In this document: positions 1-10,954 of the stretch, in pieces
Layout of the letters: each line of letters opens with the position of its first letter
Position numbering within the stretch: the stretch's first letter is position 1
Assembly: GCF_000372725.1 (NCBI RefSeq)
Contig: NW_005201984.1
Location: forward strand, 235,209-299,208
Source of the DNA: Emiliania huxleyi CCMP1516
Lineage: Eukaryota > Haptophyta > Isochrysidales > Noelaerhabdaceae
Length of the DNA: 64,000 bases
Direction: 5' to 3'
The notes under the pieces: generated by a model
Databases searched by the model: none
Seen by the model: only the letters and a program-made list of their open reading frames with translations
What the model was told of the DNA's origin: nothing
Program-made: the position numbers and the translations under genes

Positions 1-224
1 CCTTACTTATCCGCCCGCTGCCGCTTGCTTGGCTGCATGCAGCAGCCATCCCCGGAAGAAAGATGATGTGCCCGACCTCGACGTTTTCTGATCCTGCCCG
101 ACCCCTCACGCCGCCGAATCTGTGATGCCCGCAACATGCGTCCGTACACACCGACAACTGAGCGGGAGCCGAAACCCAAACACCAAAACGACTTCGTGGT
201 CCGAGCGCGTGACAGGATTCTCCA

Positions 225-3200
225 ATGCTGCTCCTGCCCCTACTCTCCTTCTTCTGGCCTCGAGCGCATGCTTCCGGGGAGTGTGCGTGCGGCAACGTGG
301 TTGTTGGCGGCGCGGAGTCTTCGCGCCCGGACCAAATGGGTGTGTACACGGAGCTTGGCGTGCAGACGCCAGACGGGCGGTCGGTCTACCAGCACGCCGG
401 CGGCAGCTACCTCTACTACATCACAGCCTTCGGATCCTGGGCAGTCGGAGCGGACTACGCGGACAGCAGCGCGACGCCGTACCTGTACAGCGTCAGTAGC
501 GCCCCCTGCCCGACGGCGACGACGGGGTGGATAGACACCACTTCAGGCCCTGTCGGCCTCGCATTGGCATGCCCTTCCCCGCCGCCCTCACCTCCGCCTC
601 CCAGCCCGCCTCCGCCCTCGCCGCCGCCCCCCGTGTCGCCCGCTCCGGTGTGCGACTGCGACACTCCGGTGGTCAGCGGCGCAGAGGTAGACCACTCGAG
701 CCGCATGGGCGTCTATGCCGCCACCGGCATGCAGACGTCAGACGGGCGGTCGGTCTACCAGCACGCCGGCGGCGCCTACCTCTACTACATCGCAGCCTTC
801 GGATCCTGGGCAGTCGGAGCGGACTACGCGGACAGCAGCGCGCCGCCGTACCTGTTCAGCGTCAGCAGCGCCCCCTGCCCGACGGCGACGACGGGGTGGA
901 TAGACACCGCTTCAGGCCCTGTCGGCCTCGCATTGGCATGCCCTTCCCCGCCGCCCTCACCTCCGCCACCCTCACCTCCGCCGCCCTCGCCGCCGCCACC
1001 CTCTCCGCCGCCGCCCTCGCCATCGCCGCCGCCGCCCTCACCGCCCCGACCCTCGCCACCACCACCCTCGCCTCCGCCGCCCTCGCCACCTCCGCCCTCG
1101 CCGCCGCCTCCGAGCCCGCCGCCGCCCTCGCCATCGCCGCCCTCGCCATCGCCGCCGCCTCCCAACCCGCCGCCGCCCTCGCCACCACCGCCCAGTCCCC
1201 CGTCGCCCACGCCGCCGCCTCCAAGCCCGCCCCCGCCGAGCCCGCCTCCGCCCTCGCCGCCGCCCCCCGTGTCGCCCGCTCCGGTGTGCGACTGCGACAC
1301 TCCGGTGGTCAGCGGCGCAGAGGCAGACCACTCGAGCCGCATGGGCGTCTACGCCGCCACCGGCATGCAGACGCCAGACGGGCGGTCGGTCTACCAGCAC
1401 GCCGGCGGCGCCTACCTCTACTACATCGCAGCCTTCGGATCCTGGGCAGTCGGAGCGGACTACGCGGACAGCAGCGCGACGCCGTACCTGTTCAGCGTCA
1501 GCAGCGCCCCCTGCCCGACGGCGACGACGGGGTGGATAGACACCACTTCAGGCCCTGTCGGCCTCGCATTGGCATGCCCTTCCCCGGCGCCCTCACCTCC
1601 GCCACCCTCGCCCCCGCCGCCCTCGCCGCCGCCACCCTCGCCTCCGCCGCCCTCGCCACCTCCGCCCTCGCCGCCGCCTCCGAGCCCGCCGCCGCCCTCG
1701 CCACCGCCACCCTCGCCCTTGCCGCCGCCTCCGCTGCCGCCGCCGCCCTCGCCACCACCGCCCTCGCCACCGCCACCAAGCCTACCGCCGCCCTCACCTC
1801 CGCCACCGAGCCCACCCCCACCCTCACCTCCGCCTCCCAACCCACCGCCGCCCTCGCCACCACCGCCCACTCCCCCGTCGCCCTCGCCGCCGCCTCCAAG
1901 CCCGCCCCCGCCGAGCCCGCCTCCGCCCTCGCCTCCGCCCCCCGTGTCGCCCGCTCCGGTATGCGACTGCGACACTCCGGTGGTCAGCGGCGCAGAGGCA
2001 GACCACTCGAGCCGCATGGGCGTCTACGCCGCCACCGGCATGCAGACGCCAGACGGGCGGTCGGTCTACCAGCACGCCGGCGGCGCCTACCTCTACTACA
2101 TCGCAGCCTTCGGATCCTGGGCAGTCGGAGCGGACTACGCGGACAGCAGCGCGACGCCGTACCTGTACAGCGTCAGCAGCGCCCCCTGCCCGACGGCGAC
2201 GACGGGGTGGATAGACACCACTTCAGGCCCTGTCGGCCTCGCATTGGCATGCCCTTCCCCGCCGCCCTCACCTCCGCCACCCTCGCCGCCGCCGCCCTCG
2301 CCGCCGCCGCCCTCACCGCCGCCACCCTCGCCCCTGCCGCCCTTGCCGCCGCCGCCCTCGCCGCCGCCGCCGCCACCCTCGCCTAGGCCGCCTTCGCCAC
2401 CCCCAACGCCACCATCGCTGCCGCCACTGTCTTTGCCGGCACCCCTCTCCCCACCTTCGTCGCCTTTGGAGTGTGGAGACGCTCCCGATCTTGACGGGGA
2501 TGGCCTCTTTCGCCTCGCCGACGCTGTCTACATGGCTGAGATATGGGTTGGTGCAAGCAGCAGTCATGGCGCCCCACCGTGCGGCAGCCCTCCCGGGGAC
2601 CTCGACGGCGATGGTGCCTTTCGTCTTGCTGACGCTGTCTTCCTAGCTGAGGTGTGGGCGGGCAAGAGATCTTTCTCCGATAGCCGCCGCCGTCTTGCTG
2701 TTCCGCAGGGCACGTCGTCCCCCACGTACGGCTCTCTCGTCGGATTTAAGGAGGGACAGACCATGAAGGTGTATGCCTTTGTCGGCACTAGTCCAGTGAT
2801 AGACGTGGACGATCTCACGTGGAAGACCATCGAACTTGCCTTCACGGGCGGGCAGGTCATGGCAGCCGAGGCAGAACATGGTCTGACGGCACAGATCCAG
2901 GGAGATAGCGTGGTTGGCATCGGCGACCTCAGCGGCTCTGGCGATAGCTTCCCATCGGGGCTGGCAATGACGGTCACGTTCACTGCCAGCACCAACATGA
3001 GTGACGTGGTGATTGATTTCTCCACGTCAACAACAGCCATCACGATGGATGACCCAGCGACCTACCCAACCGTCGAGTGGAGTATGCTACCCAATTCCTT
3101 GGTGGCCTGCATTGTTCAGGATTCGCACAACAAGATCTACGCCTTCGCCCCTGGCACCGATATCACCAGCATCAACATCGCAAACCCGACTGATTCGCTC

Positions 3201-6200
3201 GAAATCACATCTCTGGTTAGCGGACTTACGTCGCAACTGGGTACCGGCTTCTTTGGACTTGCACGTCTCGACGGTACCGGCAACCCAATCGAGCAGCAGA
3301 CCCCGATTGCCATCGCAAACGAGGAGCTTGCGCCGAATGCTGTCGGCTCCCAAACCTCAATTGTGAAGAGCCCGGTCAGTCCCGGATATGACTATGTCAT
3401 CTTTGTAATCGGCGCTGTCTTCTCCGATCCTTGCAAGCGATGTGGCTATCCCTACGAGGAAGGGACGACTGCATACCGCGGCGACTGCAAGGCCAATGCG
3501 GCAAACGACGCGTGTGCTAGTGAGCTCGACGGCAGTTCTTGCTACCTTGCGGCACCAAGCTGCACGTGCGACAGTGTCGACCTTAATCCAGCCTTCGATG
3601 CCTTCCTTGCCACTTGCGCCGAGAGCTCAGGCACCTGCAGAGCCTCTGGCCTCCAGTGCTACTCTGGTTCCGATTTATGCCAGCCAGTCGTAGAGTCGTG
3701 TTTCGACGGGCCACTCCCACCTTCGCAACCACCCTCGCCGCCACCTGCCTCACCGCCGCCGCCCTCACGTCCACCGCCTTCGTCTCCGCCTCCGTCGCCA
3801 CCGCCGCCTAGCCCGCCTTCGCCCTCGCCACCGCCTCCAAGCCCGCCCCCGCCGAGCCCGCCTCCGCCCTCGCCGCCGCCCCCCGTGTCGCCCGCTCCGG
3901 TGTGCGACTGCGACACTCCGGTGGTCAGCGGCGCAGAGGCAGACCACTCGAGCCGCATGGGCGTCTACGCCGCCACCGGCATGCAGACGCCAGACGGGCG
4001 GTCGGTCTACCAGCACGCCGGCGGCGCCTACCTCTACTACATCGCAGCCTTCGGATCCTGGGCAGTCGGAGCGGACTACGCGGACAGCAGCGCGACGCCG
4101 TACCTGTTCAGCGTCAGCAGCGCCCCCTGCCCGACGGCGACGACGGGGTGGATAGACACCACTTCAGGCCCTGTCGGCCTCGCATTGGCATGCCCTTCCC
4201 CGCCGCCCTCACCTCCGCCACCCTCACCTCCGCCGCCCTCGCCGCCGCCACCCTCTCCGCCGCCGCCCTCGCCATCGCCGCCGCCGCCCTCACCGCCCCG
4301 ACCCTCGCCACCACCACCCTCGCCTCCGCCGCCCTCGCCACCTCCGCCCTCGCCGCCGCCTCCGAGCCCGCCGCCGCCCTCGCCATCGCCGCCCTCGCCA
4401 TCGCCGCCGCCTCCCAACCCGCCGCCGCCCTCGCCACCACCGCCCAGTCCCCCGTCGCCCACGCCGCCGCCTCCAAGCCCGCCCCCGCCGAGCCCGCCTC
4501 CGCCCTCGCCGCCGCCCCCCGTGTCGCCCGCTCCGGTGTGCGACTGCGACACTCCGGTGGTCAGCGGCGCAGAGGCAGACCACTCGAGCCGCATGGGCGT
4601 CTACGCCGCCACCGGCATGCAGACGCCAGACGGGCGGTCGGTCTACCAGCACGCCGGCGGCGCCTACCTCTACTACATCGCAGCCTTCGGATCCTGGGCA
4701 GTCGGAGCGGACTACGCGGACAGCAGCGCGACGCCGTACCTGTTCAGCGTCAGCAGCGCCCCCTGCCCGACGGCGACGACGGGGTGGATAGACACCACTT
4801 CAGGCCCTGCCGGCCTTGCACTGGCATGCCCTTCCCCGCCGCCCTCACCTCCGCCACCCTCGCCCCCGCCGCCCTCGCCGCCGCCGCCCTCGCCATCGCC
4901 GCCCTCGCCATCGCCGCCGCCGCCCTCACCGCCGCCACCCCCACCTCCGCCGCCCTCACCGCCGCCGCCCTTGCCACCGCCTCCAAGCCCGCCACCTCCA
5001 TCGCCGCCTCCGCCCTCGCCTCCGCCCCTCGTGTCGCCCGCTCCGGTGTGCGACTGCGACACTCCGGTGGTCAGCGGCGCAGAGGCAGACCACTCGAGCC
5101 GCATGGGCGTCTACGCCGCCACCGGCATGCAGACGCCAGACGGGCGGTCGGTCTACCAGCACGCCGGCGGCGCCTACCTCTACTACATCGCAGCCTTCGG
5201 ATCCTGGGCAGTCGGAGCGGACTACGCGGACAGCAGCGCGACGCCGTACCTGTACAGCGTCAGCAGCACCCCCTGCCCGACGGCGACGACGGGGTGGATA
5301 GACACCACTTCAGGCCCTGCCGGCCTCGCATTGGCATGCCCTTCCCCGCCGCCCTCACCTCCGCCACCCTCGCCCCCGCCGCCCTCGCCGCCGCCGCCCT
5401 CGCCATCGCCGCCCTCGCCATCGCCGCCGCCGCCCTCACCGCCGCCACCCCCACCTCCGCCGCCCTCACCTCCGCCGCCCTCGCCACCGCCTCCAAGCCC
5501 GCCACCTCCATCGCCGCCTCCGCCCTCGCCTCCGCCCCCCGTGTCGCCCGCTCCGGTGTGCGACTGCGATACTCCGGTGGTCAGCGGCGCAGAGGCAGAC
5601 CACTCGAGCCGCATGGGCGTCTACGCCGCCACCGGCATGCAGACGCCAGACGGGCGGTCGGTCTACCAGCACGCCGGCGGCGCCTACCTCTACTACATCG
5701 CAGCCTTCGGATCCTGGGCAGTCGGAGCGGACTACGCGGACAGCAGCGCGACGCCGTACCTGTACAGCGTCAGCAGCGCCCCCTGCCCGACGGCGACGAC
5801 GGGGTGGATAGACACCGCTTCAGGCCCTGTCGGCCTCGCATTGGCATGCCCTTCCCCGCCGCCCTCACCTCCGCCACCCTCACCGCCACCGCCCTCGCCC
5901 TCGCCGCCGCCTCCGTCGCCGCCTCCGTCGCCGCCCCCTCCGTCGCCGCCTCCGCCCTCGCTGCCGCCTCCCAACCTACCGCCGCCCTCGCCGCCGCCGC
6001 CCAGTACCCCGCCGCCCTCGCTGCCACCGCCCAGCCCGCCCCCGCCGAGCCCGCCTCCGCCCTCGCCTCCGCCCCCCGTGTCGCCCGCTCCGGTGTGCGA
6101 CTGCGACACTCCGGTGGTCAGCGGCGCAGAGGCAGACCACTCGAGCCGCATGGGCGTCTACGCCGCCACCGGCATGCAGACGCCAGACGGGCGGTCGGTC

Positions 6201-7283
6201 TACCAGCATGCCGGCGGCGCCTACCTCTACTTCGTTGACGCCGCCATCAACTTCCCGTCGTGCCCCACGTGCATGTCGAGCTGGGCCATCGGCACGGACT
6301 ACACCGATGCGTCCCTGCAGCCCGACTTGTTCAGCGTCAGCAGCGCCCCCTGCCCGACGGGTGCGATGGATTGGCTGGCGAGGACAGGATCGGGCTACGC
6401 CGTGCTCGGTACACTTGCATGCCCGTCACCGCCGCCGTCGCCGCTGTCACCATCGTTGCCGCCTTTGTTCATGTTGCCACCGTTGCTGCCACCGTCCACG
6501 CCGTGCGCCCCGACCCCGATGCAGCTCACGCGCCCTGCCTTTGCTGGAGACACGCATATCTCTGTTAGCCACCACCGATGCGGTCTTGACGTGGGCGACA
6601 CGTTCATCCTCGGGAGCGAAATCCTGGCTGTCACCGCCCTTGGCGGTTACGGCCTTCGCCGTTCGCTCTCGGCCATGGCCCCGCGCTCGCTCTCCGAGTG
6701 GGACGTCACCGTGTCCTTCACCCCGGCATTGACGAGCAGCTATCTGGCCGGCCTCGCGGAGTCTTTGACGCCGCTTGCGCCGCCGCCGATGGTTGGATTG
6801 GGCTCGCCGCCAGCGATTTCGCCACCGGCGCTGGCGCCTCCTACACCCTGGTCACCGCTGGGGGATGTTCTCACCCCCTTGGGCATCGGAGTTACCACGA
6901 GCGGAGCCATTCCAGTCTGGCAGCTCGCTCTAGCCATCTGCTTGCCCACCGCGATCCTCTGCGCTGCGCTGCTGCTCGCTCGCAGGTTGCGGGTGTGCTC
7001 GTGGCGACGCAAGACGCCACCGACCGCCAGCTCAGCTCCGATGGTTGGCTTTATCACACACAGTTCCAGGGCAAGCTCTCGTTTCGCGGGCGGAGTTGGT
7101 GTCGACGACGAAGACTATGAGCACCTGTCTATCGTCAGTAACGAGTACGCCAGAGAGGGCGACGTTTCGACAGCCTCGGTGAAACCGAGAATCGGCCGCG
7201 TCGCACTTGTGCGGAGCGGCGGGGCGGTTAGGCAGGCTGCCGTCGCAGACAGAGACTCTGGGGGCATGATCAGTCGTATCTAG
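225..7283 (+). CDS. Giant modular Pro-rich membrane glycoprotein with dockerin-like insert
   Basis: Predicted surface or cell-covering glycoprotein of 2352 residues in one unbroken frame. It opens with a signal peptide (MLLLPLLSFFWPRAHA). Nine copies of a Cys/Tyr-rich module of about 95 residues (core CDCDTPVVSGAE, GVYAATGMQTPDGRSVYQHA, ending ALACPSPP) alternate with SPPPP linkers like those of pherophorins and extensins, where prolines are usually hydroxylated and glycosylated. Between modules 4 and 5 lie two dockerin-like calcium loops (DLDGDGLFRLADAV near residue 750, DLDGDGAFRLADAV near 793), a beta-rich stretch to about residue 1060 and a Cys-rich segment (about 1066-1165). Near residues 2228-2256 is one membrane helix, then a basic stop-transfer (RRLRVCSWRRK) and a tail of about 95 residues. 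Module 9 is divergent. The fold of the module is unknown to me. The frame is secure; the function is inferred. Confidence 0.85.
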   Translation: MLLLPLLSFFWPRAHASGECACGNVVVGGAESSRPDQMGVYTELGVQTPDGRSVYQHAGGSYLYYITAFGSWAVGADYADSSATPYLYSVSSAPCPTATTGWIDTTSGPVGLALACPSPPPSPPPPSPPPPSPPPPVSPAPVCDCDTPVVSGAEVDHSSRMGVYAATGMQTSDGRSVYQHAGGAYLYYIAAFGSWAVGADYADSSAPPYLFSVSSAPCPTATTGWIDTASGPVGLALACPSPPPSPPPPSPPPPSPPPPSPPPPSPSPPPPSPPRPSPPPPSPPPPSPPPPSPPPPSPPPPSPSPPSPSPPPPNPPPPSPPPPSPPSPTPPPPSPPPPSPPPPSPPPPVSPAPVCDCDTPVVSGAEADHSSRMGVYAATGMQTPDGRSVYQHAGGAYLYYIAAFGSWAVGADYADSSATPYLFSVSSAPCPTATTGWIDTTSGPVGLALACPSPAPSPPPPSPPPPSPPPPSPPPPSPPPPSPPPPSPPPPSPPPPSPLPPPPLPPPPSPPPPSPPPPSLPPPSPPPPSPPPPSPPPPNPPPPSPPPPTPPSPSPPPPSPPPPSPPPPSPPPPVSPAPVCDCDTPVVSGAEADHSSRMGVYAATGMQTPDGRSVYQHAGGAYLYYIAAFGSWAVGADYADSSATPYLYSVSSAPCPTATTGWIDTTSGPVGLALACPSPPPSPPPPSPPPPSPPPPSPPPPSPLPPLPPPPSPPPPPPSPRPPSPPPTPPSLPPLSLPAPLSPPSSPLECGDAPDLDGDGLFRLADAVYMAEIWVGASSSHGAPPCGSPPGDLDGDGAFRLADAVFLAEVWAGKRSFSDSRRRLAVPQGTSSPTYGSLVGFKEGQTMKVYAFVGTSPVIDVDDLTWKTIELAFTGGQVMAAEAEHGLTAQIQGDSVVGIGDLSGSGDSFPSGLAMTVTFTASTNMSDVVIDFSTSTTAITMDDPATYPTVEWSMLPNSLVACIVQDSHNKIYAFAPGTDITSINIANPTDSLEITSLVSGLTSQLGTGFFGLARLDGTGNPIEQQTPIAIANEELAPNAVGSQTSIVKSPVSPGYDYVIFVIGAVFSDPCKRCGYPYEEGTTAYRGDCKANAANDACASELDGSSCYLAAPSCTCDSVDLNPAFDAFLATCAESSGTCRASGLQCYSGSDLCQPVVESCFDGPLPPSQPPSPPPASPPPPSRPPPSSPPPSPPPPSPPSPSPPPPSPPPPSPPPPSPPPPVSPAPVCDCDTPVVSGAEADHSSRMGVYAATGMQTPDGRSVYQHAGGAYLYYIAAFGSWAVGADYADSSATPYLFSVSSAPCPTATTGWIDTTSGPVGLALACPSPPPSPPPPSPPPPSPPPPSPPPPSPSPPPPSPPRPSPPPPSPPPPSPPPPSPPPPSPPPPSPSPPSPSPPPPNPPPPSPPPPSPPSPTPPPPSPPPPSPPPPSPPPPVSPAPVCDCDTPVVSGAEADHSSRMGVYAATGMQTPDGRSVYQHAGGAYLYYIAAFGSWAVGADYADSSATPYLFSVSSAPCPTATTGWIDTTSGPAGLALACPSPPPSPPPPSPPPPSPPPPSPSPPSPSPPPPSPPPPPPPPPSPPPPLPPPPSPPPPSPPPPSPPPLVSPAPVCDCDTPVVSGAEADHSSRMGVYAATGMQTPDGRSVYQHAGGAYLYYIAAFGSWAVGADYADSSATPYLYSVSSTPCPTATTGWIDTTSGPAGLALACPSPPPSPPPPSPPPPSPPPPSPSPPSPSPPPPSPPPPPPPPPSPPPPSPPPPSPPPPSPPPPSPPPPVSPAPVCDCDTPVVSGAEADHSSRMGVYAATGMQTPDGRSVYQHAGGAYLYYIAAFGSWAVGADYADSSATPYLYSVSSAPCPTATTGWIDTASGPVGLALACPSPPPSPPPPSPPPPSPSPPPPSPPPSPPPPSPPPPSLPPPNLPPPSPPPPSTPPPSLPPPSPPPPSPPPPSPPPPVSPAPVCDCDTPVVSGAEADHSSRMGVYAATGMQTPDGRSVYQHAGGAYLYFVDAAINFPSCPTCMSSWAIGTDYTDASLQPDLFSVSSAPCPTGAMDWLARTGSGYAVLGTLACPSPPPSPLSPSLPPLFMLPPLLPPSTPCAPTPMQLTRPAFAGDTHISVSHHRCGLDVGDTFILGSEILAVTALGGYGLRRSLSAMAPRSLSEWDVTVSFTPALTSSYLAGLAESLTPLAPPPMVGLGSPPAISPPALAPPTPWSPLGDVLTPLGIGVTTSGAIPVWQLALAICLPTAILCAALLLARRLRVCSWRRKTPPTASSAPMVGFITHSSRASSRFAGGVGVDDEDYEHLSIVSNEYAREGDVSTASVKPRIGRVALVRSGGAVRQAAVADRDSGGMISRI
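282..6420 (+). repeat. Nine-copy tandem coding module with proline linkers
   Basis: Module starts are at 282, 651, 1287, 1962, 3903, 4539, 5049, 5559 and 6096. The module cores are nearly identical at the DNA level, synonymous sites included. The interval from module 2 to 3 and that from module 5 to 6 are both 636 bases with almost the same linker; intervals 6-7 and 7-8 are both 510 bases. This implies recent duplication or gene conversion in phase, always keeping the reading frame. Confidence 0.9.
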
Positions 7284-7511
7284 GTGTGGTGCCTGTGAGT
7301 TCTTTTTTGCGTCACTGCCTGAATTCCTTTTTTTGCCTTAGCAGGGTTCGTTGGGCTCCTAGCCGGATCCGTCTGTGTAGGTACGATGGGCTTGTTTGGC
7401 CCAAAGGGCCCGGCAACAGGTTACGCATCAGGGCAAAGAAAAAACAAATAGACCCACCTCTAGACCAGCTAGGATCTATCCCTTCGGGTTTGTCGCTTTG
7501 TGGCAAATTCT

Positions 7512-10183
7512 ATGCTCCGGCGAGCCCTTGGTCTTACGACCGTCGGCGTCGGCGGAGGGGCAGCGCTCGCGTACCAGTGGGCGAAGGAGGCGCTTGGGGA
7601 GGATGGGTTGGAACGGTTGATCAAATACGACCGCGTCGCCATCCCCGCCATCGTGCAGTACAAGTGGGTGGAAGCGCGGTGCGGAAAGTTGTCTCGTCTG
7701 GCCCCGCTGCTCTTCCCGCCCGTGAGCGAGGAGGAGGAGACGGCGCGCTTCGCCGTGCTGCACGAGAGGTGGGCACAGCCACTCTTTGACATCTTCATGG
7801 CGCGGACGCCGCCCGCGCTCAATCCCCGCTCCACTGCCGGCACCACTGTGGCCGATCCCACTCCGCGCACGGCAGGAGTTGGGCGGCTTTTACTACAAGA
7901 GCGGCCAAAAGATCGCCGCAAACACGTCGGGCGTGATGCCCAAGTTGTACATCGACCTGTTTCAGCCGTTCCTCGACCGGATCCCTCCTCGCCCGTTTGC
8001 CGAGATCCGAGGCGCCACACCTCCCGCCTCCCGACGCACCGCCGCACGGCTGCCGCACCGCTGCCGCCTGTTGCAGCGCCGGTTGTGTCCCTCAGCCGCG
8101 ACCCTCGCTAATCTCCCTCTCTCGCCGCCCGCAGCCGTCGTCGAGGAGGAGCTGGGCGTGCCGCTGGGCGAGGTCTTCTCCGAGTTCGAGGAGGCGCCGC
8201 TCGGCTGCGCCTCCATCGGCCAGACGCACCGCGCGGTGCTGCGCGCGAGCGGCGAGCGTGTCGTCGTCAAGGCGTGCAGAGACACTTGATACACACTTCG
8301 GCTCCTCCCACACTTCCCCGACGCTTCCTAGACACTTCCTAGACTTCGGCGAGCGCGGCGTCGTTCAGGCTCCGAGTTTTCAGCTCAGTGCGCAGCTCGA
8401 GGAGGGCCTGCGGGCAACAGGCGCACTTCCGTGGACTCAGGTCCAGAACCCAAAGGCCGAGCAAACCTTCCGCGGCGACGTCTTTGCGCTCAAGACCGTC
8501 GTGGACGCCTTCGCGCCGCAAGCCTCGCCCGCCTTCGACGAGATCCAGAAGCAGTTCGCGACCGAGTTTGACTACCGCGGCGAGTGCGCCAACGCCGTCG
8601 AGGTGCGAGCCAACCTCGTCCGGAGCGGCCGCTTCCCGAACGTGCTGGTGCCGCGCATGCACGCGGCGCTCTGCACGCGGAGGCACGGCTCGCGCAGCGT
8701 GTCCTCCCTCTCTCGGTCTGGGCTCAGCACTCGGGAGGCACGGGTGAGTTAGGCTGCTCGTGATGGAGGAGATCTTCCCGTGCGTACCGCTGCACCACGC
8801 GCTCGACGCGCAGGCGGCCCTCGTCGCACGGCAGCGCGGCGCCGGCCCGCGAGGCGCGGCGAGAGGCGCGGCGCCGGCCCGGCTGCACCTCGGCGGCACC
8901 TCGGTCCCGTAGGCGTCACGAAGGAGGAGTTCCTGGCCGCGGAGAAGGCGCGCGTCGAGGCAGAGTCCCGCGAGGCCGCTTCGCGAGGCCGCCTCGTCCG
9001 GCAGCTCTCGCACAACACGTACGAGCGCTACATTGCGCTGCAGCGGGTGCGCGCCGCTTGCTGGCGCGGCGCGGCGCGGCTGTACAACTGGACGATCGGC
9101 GTGCTCACGCTCGGCGCGTCGCGATACGACCTCGCCGCCCTCTCCGCAGAGGCGCTCATCCCGATCAACGCGGCGTCGCTGGTGGACGAGCTCCTCTCCG
9201 TCACTGCGCACCAGGCGCGCCGCTGCGGAGGGCGGCGTGCCGAGCGGAGGGGCGGAGGCGAGGCGGCGCCTCCACTCGCGGCTGTGAGCAGGTGCTCATC
9301 GACGGCTGCTTCAACGCCGACCCGCACCCGGGCAACATCCTCTACGTGGACTCGGTCCACCCGCCAAAGCTGGGGCTGATTGACTATGGGCAGGTCCGCG
9401 GCGCACGCTCACACACACTACACGCGCACGCACACGCTGCTGACACACTCTCCGCTGATCCCGCGCGCCATGCCGCGCTCGCCTCAGGTGAAGCGGCTGA
9501 CGGACCAGCAGCGGTATGACGTCGCCAAGGCGTACTTGCTCGTCGAGGCCGCGCTGCGAATCGACCCGAAGACGGACCCGCAGGCTGACCCGGCGGCGCA
9601 CGCCAGGGCGAAGGCCGCCATCGCGCGCCACCAGTTCGAGACGCTCGGCGTCAAGACGGAGAAGCTCGACCCCGAGGTGGCGTACGAGCAGGCCACCCCG
9701 CCGCACCCTTTCCCAGCGTCGCTCTCCAAAGCCAGCTGCCCTTGCGGGACTGTGGCCCCCGCGCCTTCGCACTGCCGCGCGCGACCGCCCGGCCCTCGCC
9801 GCCGCCACCCCGCGCCACTCTGCCGCCGCAGGCTTGCGTCTACTTTGGGCGGATGGACGCGGCGTGGCTGTACCCGCTCAACGTGATACAATGGTCCGAC
9901 TCGGTCGAGGCGCGCGATCCGCTCAAGGACATCTCCGCGTGCGAATACCTCGTCATGTGCGCGGCGGCGGCAAGGGGGGGGGGGGGGTAGCACTTTCAGG
10001 AGAACCGCCCTCGACTGTAGGCTCAACATGACGACGATGATGATTCGCGGGCTCGGCGAGATGCTGCAGCAGTACCGCAACCTTGCAGCCGTGTGGGCGC
10101 CGACGGCGCGCCGGGCGCTCTCCGAGCAGCCGGGCTTACTCGAGACGGTGGAGGCGGAGATCCGCTCGTGGCATGAACCGTGA
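7512..10183 (+). CDS. ABC1/UbiB (aarF, ADCK) family atypical kinase
   Basis: Multi-exon ABC1-family protein of about 590 residues, a family linked to ubiquinone or plastoquinone metabolism in mitochondria or plastids. Family marks in order: KSGQ (KxGQ), GCASIGQTHRA (the Ala-rich loop), VVVKVQNP (beta-3 lysine), LLVMEE, FNADPHPGNIL (catalytic loop) and LGLIDYGQ (metal-binding DYG). The first ATG at 7512 gives a hydrophobic N-terminus that may be a targeting or membrane segment; a GTG 12 bases upstream is not needed. Introns read from frame and motif continuity: 7800-7875, 8012-8134, 8272-8439, 8683-8752, 8839-8912, 9215-9291, 9394-9487, 9692-9831 and one near 9960-10020 whose ends I could not fix. 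All but 9394 begin with GC. Organelle and substrate cannot be told from the sequence. Confidence 0.85.
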
Positions 10184-10954
10184 TTCTCAGCGTCGTGACC
10201 GTAATAGCTAATGGTACTGTGTACGAGTAATCTCAGTAGCTGAGGCCGAGACAAAAATCTAATAAGAAAATGACAGAGTAGGATATGACATGTGTATCGT
10301 GTTACCTTTCCACCACTTCTCCGTAGACGGCGTACGGGTACGCAAAAAAAGGCTCGCTAAAAACACACCGCAAAATTCTCTCGTGTGGCGGCCCGCGAAG
10401 AGACATGGGAAAGAATAGCCCCTTGCAGTGTGGGAGGTATTTTTCTTCCTGTTCCTAAGGCTGAGGCCTAGCGGTCTGCTGCGCAGAAGAGGTAAAAAGT
10501 CTGCGAGCTCTTACTATATCAAAACGTATATACGGCTGGGCTTTTTAGTTTCTCTGGTAGGTCGGGAACGAGATGATAGTAGGGAGTTGAAGAAAAGCAA
10601 AGAGGAGCCCTGCGCACGCACGACTCCGCAGGAGAAGCCCCTCTAGTATCTGTGTGGCATTAAGTCCATTTTAGTATTTAGACTATAATTTTTAGAGAGG
10701 GAGAGTGTGTGTACCTAGTCCTAGACACCGCCAGGTCGCATGAGCGATTTTATTTTCATGAAACGTAAGTAGGCGAGTGGGGACAAAACGGAGATCGCCT
10801 TTCATCAGCCACACGAGACAGCGTGACAGCGTGAGTGCGCGGTCTCCTTTCCCGCACCGAGTTTTACTTTTTCACAGCAGCGCGAAAAAGCGCAAACACG
10901 AGAAACGGACCTCCGTCTATCTCTCCGGACTACACTTACTCCGCGTCGTCCGTC
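10184..10954. other. Intergenic, no gene seen
   Basis: This stretch of about 770 bases between the convergent ABC1 and DNAL1 genes is locally less GC-rich. The short frames in it show no domain and no codon pattern like the neighbours. It probably holds the 3' UTRs of both genes. Confidence 0.5.

Noticed and set aside
455-6209. Many Gly/Glu- or Arg-rich minus-strand frames and Ala/Thr-rich plus-strand frames over the first gene
   Set aside because: They are shadows of the SPPPP linkers and repeated modules; their repeats follow the real frame and they have no independent features.
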